Shown here piece after piece: positions 26,832 through 35,158 of a stretch of 64,000 bases of DNA. Origin of the DNA: Armatimonadota bacterium (GTDB lineage Bacteria; Armatimonadota; Fimbriimonadia; Fimbriimonadales; ATM1). The position numbers and the translations under genes were made by a program. The stretch lies in contig QEUM01000004.1 in assembly GCA_003577165.1 (NCBI GenBank), positions 372,001 to 436,000 on the forward strand, in the 5' to 3' direction. The notes beneath the pieces were generated by a model that was not told where the DNA came from, ran no database searches, and saw only the letters and a program-made list of their open reading frames with translations. Every line of letters begins with the position of its first letter. Positions within the stretch are counted from its first letter, which is position 1.

Positions 26832-27449
26832 TTACTTCACCAGGAGCAGAATGAGGAGGCCCACCACGATGATCGTCAGAAGTTCACGGTCGGATGCGGC
26901 CATGCTTCGGGCGTGCGGGACTTCGATGCGATCCGCGGGCTGCACGAGGAAGTCGCCTCCATCGGAGTCGTCATCCAGGTTGAGCACGTAGATCTCGGGC
27001 CCTGCGTCACCGGCGTTCCGTGTCACTTTGACGACGGAAGCGTCCGTGATCATTCCTCCTGCGCGGGAGAGCGCTTCGCGCACATTCAAGCCTCCGGCAA
27101 ACTCGACGTAGCCAGGACTTCCCACTGCGCCGGAGACGTGCACGTACTTGCCTTCGTCGCGAACGGGCACGTCGACCCTGTCACCCGGTCGAATCAGGCA
27201 GAGGGGACCCGGCAGCGTAGCGTTGTACACGGATTGATGGCCCTCCCGGAACTGAACGGCGATACGCATCGCGTCCGCATCGGGGCGCAGACCCCCTGCG
27301 GCGTGGATCGCCTCGCGGAGCGGGATCGGTTTATCGAGGGAGAGGGCCTTCGGTTCGTTGACTGCGCCGGAGACGACGACTTTGGTCGAACTCACAGGCA
27401 GGGTTCCGAGGACGATTCCGGCGAGCGCCGGAGCAAGAAGCAGTTTCAT
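26832..27449 (-). CDS. Secreted SLBB-domain protein with a C-terminal membrane anchor
   Basis: A 205-residue protein. A signal peptide (LLLAPALAGIVLGTL) precedes two SLBB/soluble-ligand-binding beta-grasp repeats: VVVSGAVNEPKALSL...REAIHAAGG at about 23-52 and VHVSGAVGSPGYVEF...REALSRAGG at about 102-132. A C-terminal hydrophobic helix LTIIVVGLLILLLVK follows. These domains occur in Wza-type polysaccharide export proteins, but the Poly_export domain is absent. AAGGAGGAAACGC precedes the ATG. It lies 115 bases downstream of lepA. A role in envelope glycan handling is only an inference. Confidence 0.75.
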   Translation of the reverse strand: MKLLLAPALAGIVLGTLPVSSTKVVVSGAVNEPKALSLDKPIPLREAIHAAGGLRPDADAMRIAVQFREGHQSVYNATLPGPLCLIRPGDRVDVPVRDEGKYVHVSGAVGSPGYVEFAGGLNVREALSRAGGMITDASVVKVTRNAGDAGPEIYVLNLDDDSDGGDFLVQPADRIEVPHARSMAASDRELLTIIVVGLLILLLVK

Positions 27450-27564
27450 GCGTTTCCTCCTTCTGTTGCTTCGCTGCCCGCAAATGTAGCGGGCACGTGA
27501 CAGAAGACGGTGCCGCCCGCGGCGAGAGTTCGGCCTTACCCCGAGGATTCAGGAGGCCAAGCCG

Positions 27565-29397
27565 TCATTCCGCGACCTTGAGTACGCTGAGGAACGCCTC
27601 TTGGGGGATTTCGACGCTGCCGATGTTCTTCATCCGCTTCTTGCCCTCTTTCTGCTTCTCCAGCAGTTTCCGCTTCCGCGTGATGTCCCCGCCGTAACAC
27701 TTCGCGATCACGTCTTTTCGGAATGGCTTCACGCTTTCTGCCGCGATGACCTTTGCGCCGATCGCCGCTTGAATCCTCACTTCGAACTGTTGGCGTGGAA
27801 TGGACTTGCGCAACTGTTCGACAACCGCGCGAGCGCGCACATACGACTCGTCACGATGAACGATGAACGACAGGGCGTCCACCGAGTCCCCGTTGAGAAG
27901 CACATCCACCTTGACGAGGTCGGCCCGCACGTAGTCCGTAAACTCGTAATCGAAACTGGCGTATCCGCGAGTCTGCGACTTTAGTTTGTCGTAGAAGTCG
28001 AGCAATATCTCAGACAGCGGCAGGATGTAATAGAGCATGACGCGCTGTGGGCTCGGATACTCCATCTTCTGAAATGCTCCCCGCCTCGCCTTGCAGAGAT
28101 TCATCACTGCCCCGACGTACTCCTGTGGCACCATCACTGTGGCTTTGACGGCCGGCTCCTCGATGTGGGCGATGTGGTGGGGGGGAGGGAACTTCGAAGG
28201 ATTCGAAACCTGCTCCACCGTTCCGTCCGTCTTGAAGATCGCGTAATTGACACTGGGCGATGTGAGGATCAGGTCGAGGCCGAACTCTCGCTCGAGCCTC
28301 TCCCTCGCGATGTCCATGTGCAGCAGTCCTAAGAAACCACAGCGGAATCCGAATCCAAGCGCATCCGATGTCTCCGGCTCGAATTGAAGGGCGGCGTCGT
28401 TGAGTTGAAGTTTCTCGATGGCATCTCGCAGCTCTTCGTATTTATCGCCGTCGGTTGGATAGAGACCGCAAAAGACCATCGGCTTTGCGCGGCGATAACC
28501 GGCAAGCGCCGAAGTCGCAGGACGACCCGCCGTCGTCACGGTGTCCCCCACGCCGGCGTCACCGATCTCCTTCATCGCAGCCGTCAGGTATCCGACTTCT
28601 CCTGCCTCCAGCAATTCCACGCGCTGCTTTTCAGGTGCGAACACGCCGACCTCGTCCACTTCGAACTCCGATCCGGTCGACATCATCCGAATTCGATCGC
28701 CTTTTTTGACCCTGCCATCGAATACCCGTATGTAGGCCACAGCGCCTTGATAGGTATCGAAGTGCGAATCGAAGATGAGCGCGCGCAAAGGGTTGTCGGC
28801 CGACGGCGTCGAGACGCCACCGACGACATCCGGCCTTGGCTTGGCAGCAGGGGGGACGCGCAACACAATCGCCTCCAGCAAATCGGGAACCCCCTCTCCT
28901 GTTTTTGCGGAAACCAGAATCGCATCGCTGGCATCAATCGCGAGCGCGGCTTCGATCTCCTCTTTCGCGCGCTGAACGTCCGCGTGAGGCAAATCGATCT
29001 TGTTGATGACGGGGATGATCTCTAAGCCTTGATTCATCGCCATCGCCGCGTTTGCGATCGTCTGTGCTTCGACGCCCTGGGTTGCGTCGACCACCAGCAG
29101 CGCTCCTTCGCACGCTGCCAGGGAACGTGAGACTTCATACGTGAAGTCCACGTGCCCCGGAGTATCAATGAGGTTGAACTCAAAGTCCTCGCCTGCCTTG
29201 GACCGATACTGCAGGCGAACCGCGGTCATCTTGATGGTGATCCCGCGCTCTCGCTCCAAGTCCATCGAATCCAGCATCTGCTCGCGGGCTTGGCCTCGCA
29301 CGGCGCCCGTGATCTCAAGGATGCGATCGGCGAGCGTCGACTTTCCGTGATCGATGTGCGCGACGATGCAGAAGTTGCGAATGTGAGCGAGGTCCAT
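27565..29397 (-). CDS. lepA: Elongation factor 4 (LepA), translational GTPase
   Basis: A 610-residue GTPase of standard length. G1 AHIDHGKST, the switch region [10 protein letters not shown]3 DTPGHVDF and G4 NKIDLP are visible near the N-terminus. Domains II, III and V follow. The C-terminal LepA-specific domain has [28 protein letters not shown] and [20 protein letters not shown]. It binds ribosomes and back-translocates or rescues stalled complexes. It is followed downstream by the SLBB gene and preceded by a response regulator gene ten bases away. Confidence 0.97.
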   Translation of the reverse strand: MDLAHIRNFCIVAHIDHGKSTLADRILEITGAVRGQAREQMLDSMDLERERGITIKMTAVRLQYRSKAGEDFEFNLIDTPGHVDFTYEVSRSLAACEGALLVVDATQGVEAQTIANAAMAMNQGLEIIPVINKIDLPHADVQRAKEEIEAALAIDASDAILVSAKTGEGVPDLLEAIVLRVPPAAKPRPDVVGGVSTPSADNPLRALIFDSHFDTYQGAVAYIRVFDGRVKKGDRIRMMSTGSEFEVDEVGVFAPEKQRVELLEAGEVGYLTAAMKEIGDAGVGDTVTTAGRPATSALAGYRRAKPMVFCGLYPTDGDKYEELRDAIEKLQLNDAALQFEPETSDALGFGFRCGFLGLLHMDIARERLEREFGLDLILTSPSVNYAIFKTDGTVEQVSNPSKFPPPHHIAHIEEPAVKATVMVPQEYVGAVMNLCKARRGAFQKMEYPSPQRVMLYYILPLSEILLDFYDKLKSQTRGYASFDYEFTDYVRADLVKVDVLLNGDSVDALSFIVHRDESYVRARAVVEQLRKSIPRQQFEVRIQAAIGAKVIAAESVKPFRKDVIAKCYGGDITRKRKLLEKQKEGKKRMKNIGSVEIPQEAFLSVLKVAE

Positions 29398-29407
29398 GGC
29401 CTCGTCG

Positions 29408-29842
29408 CTACTTCTTCAGGGCAACGCCGTCGAAACCGCGAACGGCTTGCATGCTTTGTCGGCGTCGGTCGAGGGCCTGTTCGAGTTTGATCGTCAGGAG
29501 TTCGTACACGTCCACCCCTGGAATGTTCTTTTCGATGTAATCGAAAGCCCCGCGCTTCATGCATTCGACCGCGTTCTTGACGTTGCCGTACGCGGTCATG
29601 ACGATGACTTCCGCGAACACGTCACGACCGAAAGCGGCCTGGAGGATCTGGATTCCCGCCTCGGGATCCTCCATGCTCATATCGGTCACGATTACGTCGA
29701 ACGGCTCTGAGGCTGTCGAGATTTTCGAAATACCTTCTTCGGCAGAAGCCGCTGTCTCGACCTGATATCCTTGCCTCTCGAGTCGTCGCTGAACGCTTTT
29801 CCTGACGTCTTCTTCGTCATCGACAATTAGAATTCGGTACAT
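29408..29842 (-). CDS. Single-domain response regulator (CheY-like receiver)
   Basis: 144 residues with one receiver domain. The acidic pocket is VDDEED, the phospho-acceptor Asp lies in [10 protein letters not shown], the Thr switch in VIVMTAYG and the Lys in YIEKNIPG. There is no DNA-binding output domain; a helical tail rich in Arg/Gln follows. It is likely a phosphate-relay or protein-interaction module. No histidine kinase is next to it. It lies just upstream of lepA on the same strand. Confidence 0.88.
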   Translation of the reverse strand: MYRILIVDDEEDVRKSVQRRLERQGYQVETAASAEEGISKISTASEPFDVIVTDMSMEDPEAGIQILQAAFGRDVFAEVIVMTAYGNVKNAVECMKRGAFDYIEKNIPGVDVYELLTIKLEQALDRRRQSMQAVRGFDGVALKK

Positions 29843-29893
29843 ACAAAAAAAGAGCCGCTTTTCGAAAGTTGCATCAATTATAGCGCGAAAGAA

Positions 29894-30871
29894 CTACTCT
29901 CTTGAGATGTCTCGAAGGATGGAGTTGGCCCATTCGACCGTCGAAGGCTGTCCGGCCGCCCCCCGAAGCGAATCCGCCGTCACTGTGCCCGCCATCACGA
30001 GCCGCCCGTCGGTAGCGATCAGTTTGAGAACCACCCGAGAGACCCCCAGATTCGACTCGATCGCCGCAGCGCCCGCCCGCGCCAACAAGATCAAGTCCCC
30101 ATCCCCGCCATCTCCGAACAGGACGCTGAGCGCTGCGTCCCCGGTGCGGGGATCGAAGTGGCACGCTGCCACCCTCGACGCCTCCGCCCCCAGCCCTGTC
30201 CGGACAGCCTCCAGGATGCGCGTTTCCGCCATAGACTGAAGGGGCTGGACCTGTGCGGCCGGAGGCTCCGGCGGTTGCAAGGATCCCTCCTCGGGCTGCT
30301 GGTCCACTCTCGGCGCCTCTCCCCCGATCGAGATCGGCTCGACATACTTGTCGAGGTCGCTGGCCTCACGCCTCCCCCTTTCGCCCCCCGCGCGGAAGGC
30401 GAACACGCCGACGATCACGATCGCCGCGATGACCAGGAGCGTCGTCCAGATGAACCCGGCCCTGGATGGATCTCCCTCGAGGCCCGCCAGCCCGGCACGA
30501 ATCTCCTCTTTCGCAACGAGGGCCCGCGCCCGGTCCAACTTGGCCCTCGTGGACGCCGACTCCGGCGCGAGGTCAACCGCCATGTCGTACCACTGCACCG
30601 CCTGCCGGGCGTCCCCTCGGTCCCAGGCGACATCGCCGAGCAGCAGATGGGCGGAGAGGTTGTTCGGAAACTGCTTGAGCACCGCGAGGCAGATCTGCTC
30701 GGCCTCGGCGTACTCGCCCTTCATCCTCTTCAGGTTGGCCCGCGCGATCTCGGGATACGCGACCGCGTCCGCAGCCTGCGGAGCCGACGCGGACTCCATG
30801 GTGGCGCCGCACTCTTGGCAGACCAGAGCAGATTCCTCCAGCATCGAGTAGCACCGATCACAGAGTTTCAT
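29894..30871 (-). CDS. Zinc-ribbon and TPR membrane protein
   Basis: 325 residues from the ATG at 30871, chosen over an upstream in-frame start because that extension lies inside dut. An N-terminal zinc ribbon (LCDRCYSML...VCQECGATM) leads into TPR-like repeats ([20 protein letters not shown]) to about residue 115. One membrane helix [20 protein letters not shown] follows at about 143-162. A Pro-rich linker and an alpha/beta C-terminal domain end the protein. It overlaps the dut stop by four bases (ATGA), so the pair is cotranslated. Function unknown. Confidence 0.7.
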   Translation of the reverse strand: MKLCDRCYSMLEESALVCQECGATMESASAPQAADAVAYPEIARANLKRMKGEYAEAEQICLAVLKQFPNNLSAHLLLGDVAWDRGDARQAVQWYDMAVDLAPESASTRAKLDRARALVAKEEIRAGLAGLEGDPSRAGFIWTTLLVIAAIVIVGVFAFRAGGERGRREASDLDKYVEPISIGGEAPRVDQQPEEGSLQPPEPPAAQVQPLQSMAETRILEAVRTGLGAEASRVAACHFDPRTGDAALSVLFGDGGDGDLILLARAGAAAIESNLGVSRVVLKLIATDGRLVMAGTVTADSLRGAAGQPSTVEWANSILRDISRE

Positions 30872-31311
30872 GATTCGATCCCGGTGCTGCCGAACCCGCC
30901 GGTCCCCCGGGTGGTCTCCGGCAGTTCCTCGCAAGGCTCCCAATGCACCTTTGCAACCGGCGCGACCACGAGTTGGGCGATTCGGTCCCCCTTGCCGATA
31001 GCGACCGGTTCCGCCCCCAGGTTGATTAGGATGACCTTGACCTCTCCCCGGTAGTCAGAGTCGATGGTTCCGGGGGCATTCGGTATCGAGAGCCCCTTCT
31101 TCAGCGCCAGGCCGGACCTCGGCCTCACTTGGCCTTCATACCCATCGGGGATGGCGATTCGTATCCCCGTCGAGACGGCGTACCGTTCCATGGGCCTGAG
31201 GACGACGCTCTCGTTAGCCTTCAAGTCCATCCCCGCGGCGCTTTCAGACGCGTACGTTGGCACGAGTTCATCCGCATCCAGGACGATCGGCACGCTGATC
31301 TGCTCGCGCAT
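30868..31311 (-). CDS. dut: Deoxyuridine 5'-triphosphate nucleotidohydrolase (dUTPase)
   Basis: 147 residues from the ATG at 31311; the frame is open further but only this part matches the family. The five trimeric dUTPase motifs are visible: [50 protein letters not shown] and the C-terminal [10 protein letters not shown]. It converts dUTP to dUMP and limits uracil incorporation. It overlaps the zinc-ribbon/TPR gene downstream. Confidence 0.95.
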   Translation of the reverse strand: MREQISVPIVLDADELVPTYASESAAGMDLKANESVVLRPMERYAVSTGIRIAIPDGYEGQVRPRSGLALKKGLSIPNAPGTIDSDYRGEVKVILINLGAEPVAIGKGDRIAQLVVAPVAKVHWEPCEELPETTRGTGGFGSTGIES

Positions 31312-31369
31312 ACAGCCGATATACCCCCTCGCCGCTCCCAGGCCCGCTTTCGATGCGCCAAAATGGACT

Positions 31370-31921
31370 ATGCGAACGAAATGGACGTCCGGGGCCTTGA
31401 TTGCCCTCTGCGCTTTTGCTGCGACCACGGGCGCTGCACAAGACGGTTCGGCGCGAATCCCGATCGGCGTCGATGTCGGAATCTTCTATCCTCAGAACGA
31501 AACGGTCAAGGACACGTTTGATGACCAGTGGTTCCGAGTCGGCATCACGCCCCTCGGATTCCAAAGACCGGAACAGTGGAAGTTCACCTTCGACATCGCT
31601 TATCTGCGGAACTCGACCTCTCTGGGTCGCGCAACTCTGATGCCGATCACCTTCGGCATCACTCGGTCTTTTGGCACATCGTCGGACGTCCGACCGTACG
31701 TCGCGCTGAGGGTGGGGCCTTATTTCGGAGATGTGTTCTCGCCTCCGCTGGGCATCGACGAGAACAAAATCGGATTTGACGCGAATGCAGCACTGGGGCT
31801 CACTTTCGGCAACACCTTTTATGTGGAAGCGCGATACGATGTCTTCAGCGACTTTGAGGGGCTTGATTTCAGCGGCTTCTTCCTGTCGGCAGGCGTAAGA
31901 CTCTTCGAGATTCGCATCTAA
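31370..31921 (+). CDS. Secreted outer-membrane beta-barrel-like protein
   Basis: 183 residues from the ATG at 31370. A signal peptide ([18 protein letters not shown]) is followed by alternating hydrophobic/aromatic strands with glycine turns and a C-terminal strand [14 protein letters not shown]. Its middle reads [17 protein letters not shown] and [17 protein letters not shown], typical of small porin-like barrels. No enzymatic motif is seen. It is divergent from dut and ten bases before hflX. Confidence 0.65.
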   Translation: MRTKWTSGALIALCAFAATTGAAQDGSARIPIGVDVGIFYPQNETVKDTFDDQWFRVGITPLGFQRPEQWKFTFDIAYLRNSTSLGRATLMPITFGITRSFGTSSDVRPYVALRVGPYFGDVFSPPLGIDENKIGFDANAALGLTFGNTFYVEARYDVFSDFEGLDFSGFFLSAGVRLFEIRI

Positions 31922-31931
31922 CACGGACTGA

Positions 31932-33197
31932 ATGCCACGAGGACCGGTCGAGACCAAACCGCCCGCAGAGCGGGCCGTCATGGTTCTCGTCAATCCGAAT
32001 GCCGAAGACGACGAGTACGCTGAAGAGGAACTAACTTCTCTCTGTGAAGCGGCCGGCGTGGAGCCGGTGGCCGTCGTCCGCCAAAGGGTTGACCACCCGA
32101 CGACCGCTACGTACATCGGTCGAGGAAAAGTGGAAGACGTCCTTGCCGCAGTCAAGGACGAAAGAGCCGACATCGCTCTCTTCGATTGCGAACTCTCGGC
32201 AATTCAGCAGCGAAACCTATCGGACGAACTTCGCGTCAAAGTCTTAGACAGGACGCAACTCATTCTCGACATCTTCGCGCACCGCGCCCACACTCGAGAG
32301 GGCATCGTCCAAGTCGAACTTGCGCAATACACCTACTTGCTGCCGCGCATCACGTCTTTCTACACGAAGTTCGAGCGACAGAAAGGCGGCATCGGAATGC
32401 GAGGGCCAGGCGAGCAGCAACTGGAGTCGGATCGTCGTCGCATCCGGGACAGAATCACCGCACTTCGCGACGAGTTAGAGCACATCCGATCGGCCCGCGA
32501 ACGGCAGAGGAAGGGCCGCCGAAAACACCCGTTCCCATTTGCCACGATCGTTGGATACACGAGCGCAGGCAAGAGCACGCTGATGAACCGACTCGCCGGA
32601 AGCGAACTGTTCGCCGATCCGATGCTGTTCGCAACGCTCGACCCGACCACGCGCAAGGTCGATCTTCCGGACGGCTACTCGCTTTTCGTAACGGATACCG
32701 TCGGATTTGTCCGAAACCTTCCAACAAAACTCGTCGCGGCCTTCCGGGCCACATTAGAAGAGGTCACGGACGCCGACTTCTTGATTCACGTCATCGACGT
32801 CAGTCACCACAGTTGGAGAACTCAGCGAGATGCCGTCATGGAAACGTTGGAGTCTCTCGGCGCAGAGAAGAAGCCGATTCTGTCTGTCTTCAACAAGATC
32901 GATCGCCTTCATGACACTCAAGAACTGAGGCAGGCTGTCGCAGACACGCCCGATTCCGTGGACGTGTCCGCCCTCACGGGCAAGGGAATAGACGATCTGA
33001 TTCAAGCGCTGACCAAAATGATCCGCTCGCTTCTCCACCCGATCGAAGCGGTCATCCCCTATGCACAAAGCGGGCTCCTGCAAGAATGCTATGACTATGG
33101 ACGCGTGCTGTCGATCGAGCACTTAGAGGACGGAATCCACGTTCGCGCGGAAGTGACCTCGGAGATGCACGCGCGATTGTCGAGTCTCGCAAAGTGA
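31932..33197 (+). CDS. hflX: HflX ribosome-associated GTPase
   Basis: 421 residues. The N-terminal HflX domain has the characteristic ATYIGRGKVEDV and LDRTQLILDIFAHRAHTREG. The glycine-rich linker is GIGMRGPGEQQLESDRR. The G domain shows GYTSAGKST, switch region LFATLDPTTR, DTVGFVRNLP and NKIDR. It splits stalled 70S ribosomes and rescues translation under stress. It overlaps prmC by four bases (GTGA), which suggests joint translation. Confidence 0.95.
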   Translation: MPRGPVETKPPAERAVMVLVNPNAEDDEYAEEELTSLCEAAGVEPVAVVRQRVDHPTTATYIGRGKVEDVLAAVKDERADIALFDCELSAIQQRNLSDELRVKVLDRTQLILDIFAHRAHTREGIVQVELAQYTYLLPRITSFYTKFERQKGGIGMRGPGEQQLESDRRRIRDRITALRDELEHIRSARERQRKGRRKHPFPFATIVGYTSAGKSTLMNRLAGSELFADPMLFATLDPTTRKVDLPDGYSLFVTDTVGFVRNLPTKLVAAFRATLEEVTDADFLIHVIDVSHHSWRTQRDAVMETLESLGAEKKPILSVFNKIDRLHDTQELRQAVADTPDSVDVSALTGKGIDDLIQALTKMIRSLLHPIEAVIPYAQSGLLQECYDYGRVLSIEHLEDGIHVRAEVTSEMHARLSSLAK

Positions 33198-34012
33198 CGG
33201 CGGCCGAGTGGCTCCACCAGTTGGAAAGCGCGTTCACCGACGCGCATCTGGACTCGCCTCGGCTCGAAGCTGAAATGCTGGTCGCGCACGTGCTCGGCGT
33301 GTCGCGCGAGTGGCTCGTCGCTCATCCCGAAGCGATGCCGCCCAGACTCGCAGTCGCGGCCCTCGCCGAAAGGCGCCTCCGCGGGGAGCCGATGGCGTAC
33401 GTTCTTGGTAAGAAAGAGTTCTTCGGTCGGGAATTCGTAGTGCGACCGGGGGTGCTCATTCCCAGGCCGGAAACGGAAATTCTCGTCGAGTGCGCCCTAA
33501 GCCGCCTGCCCGAGAGCTCTCGCGTCGCCGACGTTGGGACCGGCTCTGGAGTGATCGGAGTGACGCTGGCCCTCGAACGGAGCGACCTGCGAGTGACTCT
33601 CAGCGACGTGAGCGCGGCAGCTCTCAAGATTGCTAAGGAGAACGCCGAACGCCACTCAGCAATCGTCTCATTCCATCAAGGTGACCTTCTCGAGGGGTTT
33701 CAGGATGGGAGTCTCGACGCGATAGTCGCCAACCTCCCTTATGTCGATCCGTCCGATCCACTGCTCGATGTCGGAGTCAAGACGTGGGAGCCCTCCGTCG
33801 CTCTGTTCGCAGAGGGGGGGGTGAAGGTCATCGAGCGTTTGGTCGCACAGTCCGTGAAGGTTCTCACAACGCCGGGACTGCTAATCCTGGAGTTCGGTCA
33901 CGGCCAGGCGATCAGCATCGAGTTGATTCTGACGAAAAACGGGTACGGCGTAGAAATCGAAAGCGACCTCGCGGGGATTCCGCGGGTCGCCGTCGGGACT
34001 CGTTCAGGCTAA
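33194..34012 (+). CDS. prmC: Release factor glutamine methyltransferase PrmC
   Basis: A 272-residue SAM-dependent methyltransferase. The helical N-terminal domain has EMLVAHVLGVSREWLV and RRLRGEPMAYVLGKKEFFG, typical of PrmC/HemK. The SAM site is VADVGTGSGVIGVTLAL. The catalytic motif appears as IVANLPYVDPSD, where family members usually have NPPY; Leu replaces the first Pro. It methylates the Gln of the GGQ motif in RF1/RF2. It begins at a GTG overlapping the hflX stop codon. Confidence 0.93.
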   Translation: MTAAEWLHQLESAFTDAHLDSPRLEAEMLVAHVLGVSREWLVAHPEAMPPRLAVAALAERRLRGEPMAYVLGKKEFFGREFVVRPGVLIPRPETEILVECALSRLPESSRVADVGTGSGVIGVTLALERSDLRVTLSDVSAAALKIAKENAERHSAIVSFHQGDLLEGFQDGSLDAIVANLPYVDPSDPLLDVGVKTWEPSVALFAEGGVKVIERLVAQSVKVLTTPGLLILEFGHGQAISIELILTKNGYGVEIESDLAGIPRVAVGTRSG

Positions 34013-34025
34013 ACCTGAGACCGCG

Positions 34026-34520
34026 CTATTCCTCTGCCCAGTGAACCTGGTCGTCGCCGTGCAGCGCCTGGAAATAGTTGAGTTGCGCGTCGTGATACCA
34101 CATGTGACCCGCGCATACGTTTGCCATGGCATAACCGGGCAGTTCCGCTCCCCACGGCGCCAGCATGGTCTCGCAAAGTCGTTCATGAGAAGCGCTCTCG
34201 ATCGCCTGGGCGAGAGCTTCGGCGCTCGCCTGCACGATTTCGCGGCTGGTCGTGGGATCGGTCAGTTCGGCCTTCATGGCTTCCTTAACTTCTGGGGTTG
34301 CCGTTCTCGCCTCCTCGCCTCGCAACGTTGCCGCCGCCAGCCGATTGTAGGCCACGACTTCAGCCGTGATATCCTGAATCGGCCGCGCCTTCCCTCCGGG
34401 AGAAACCTTGAACTTGTCCTCCGGGATGTGTCTGAGGTCCTTCGAGAACATTACGCCAACGCGCCGTGCCCAAAACGCGAGGTGCGCCTTTGTGTCGAAT
34501 CCTGTGGTTGTTTGACTCAT
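34026..34520 (-). CDS. DinB-like / YfiT family putative metal-dependent protein
   Basis: A 164-residue four-helix-bundle-like protein. It has FWARRVGVMFSKDLRHIPEDKFKVSPG, ITAEVVAYNRLAAATL and a late NVCAGHMWYHDAQLNYFQAL with histidines in the position where DinB/YfiT proteins bind a metal. The function within this very broad superfamily (thiol transferases, hydrolases) cannot be told. It is convergent with prmC. Confidence 0.7.
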   Translation of the reverse strand: MSQTTTGFDTKAHLAFWARRVGVMFSKDLRHIPEDKFKVSPGGKARPIQDITAEVVAYNRLAAATLRGEEARTATPEVKEAMKAELTDPTTSREIVQASAEALAQAIESASHERLCETMLAPWGAELPGYAMANVCAGHMWYHDAQLNYFQALHGDDQVHWAEE

Positions 34521-34578
34521 CGTTTCTCCTTCTCGATTCGAAAGTTGGAGGCCTCATGTGGCCCGCCTGGAGAACAGT

Positions 34579-35100
34579 TTATCTCGAACGCCTGCGTTCG
34601 AGCGCGGTGCGGGCGGAGAGCCCAACGATGGCGGCCAGAGTCACGGCGAACACATACATCACAACATACAGAATCGCCGTGGTCGCTGCGAACTCGGCAG
34701 GCTCCATCCCCTGCACCCCTGGCACGCCGAGAGCCTTGTCTCTCAGCCGAAGTCCGAGGAACAGCGCGGACGGAAGCATCCCCCCGACGCTGCCGCAGAA
34801 GCCTGCGATCCCGCCGGCGAGTCCGGCGATCATGCCGACAGTGCCCGACATCAGTGTGAACACGATCATCCACTTGGACAGATCGTCTGTCGTGCGCACG
34901 TCAATCGCGCTGTAGATCGCGACAACGGGAACGCACGCAAGGAGCGCAGCGGCGGACGCCGTGAAGAAACCGACCATCATCATGCCCTCGAGGTCCCGCG
35001 GCTTCCTCTTCGCGGACTCGCGAACCTCGTCCGTTGGCAGCAGTGGCGGCGCAGACTCTCGCTGCTTCGGGTCTTCGTCCACGAGCCGATTATGCGGCAC
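34579..35100 (-). CDS. Membrane protein of unknown function
   Basis: 173 residues. A charged N-terminal tail of about 38 residues precedes four hydrophobic segments: about 40-66 (MMVGFFTASAAALLACVPVV), 78-100 (MIVFTLMSGTVGMIAGLAGG), 101-120, and 135-160 (ATTAILYVVMYVFAVTLAAI). It ends in an Arg-rich tail ERRRSR. No family is recognised. Confidence 0.6.
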   Translation of the reverse strand: MPHNRLVDEDPKQRESAPPLLPTDEVRESAKRKPRDLEGMMMVGFFTASAAALLACVPVVAIYSAIDVRTTDDLSKWMIVFTLMSGTVGMIAGLAGGIAGFCGSVGGMLPSALFLGLRLRDKALGVPGVQGMEPAEFAATTAILYVVMYVFAVTLAAIVGLSARTALERRRSR

Positions 35101-35109
35101 TTTAAGAAG

Positions 35110-35142
35110 AAATACCCGGCGGGTTTCCCACGCCGGGTATTT
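35110..35142. terminator. Intrinsic terminator hairpin, probably bidirectional
   Basis: A perfect 12-bp inverted repeat AAATACCCGGCG / CGCCGGGTATTT (35110-35121 and 35131-35142) with a 9-base loop. It is flanked by A/T-rich bases on both sides. It lies 16 bases beyond the stop of the metalloprotease gene (minus strand), before the membrane-protein gene. Confidence 0.8.
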
Positions 35143-35158
35143 CGCTCCAATCCCGTGG

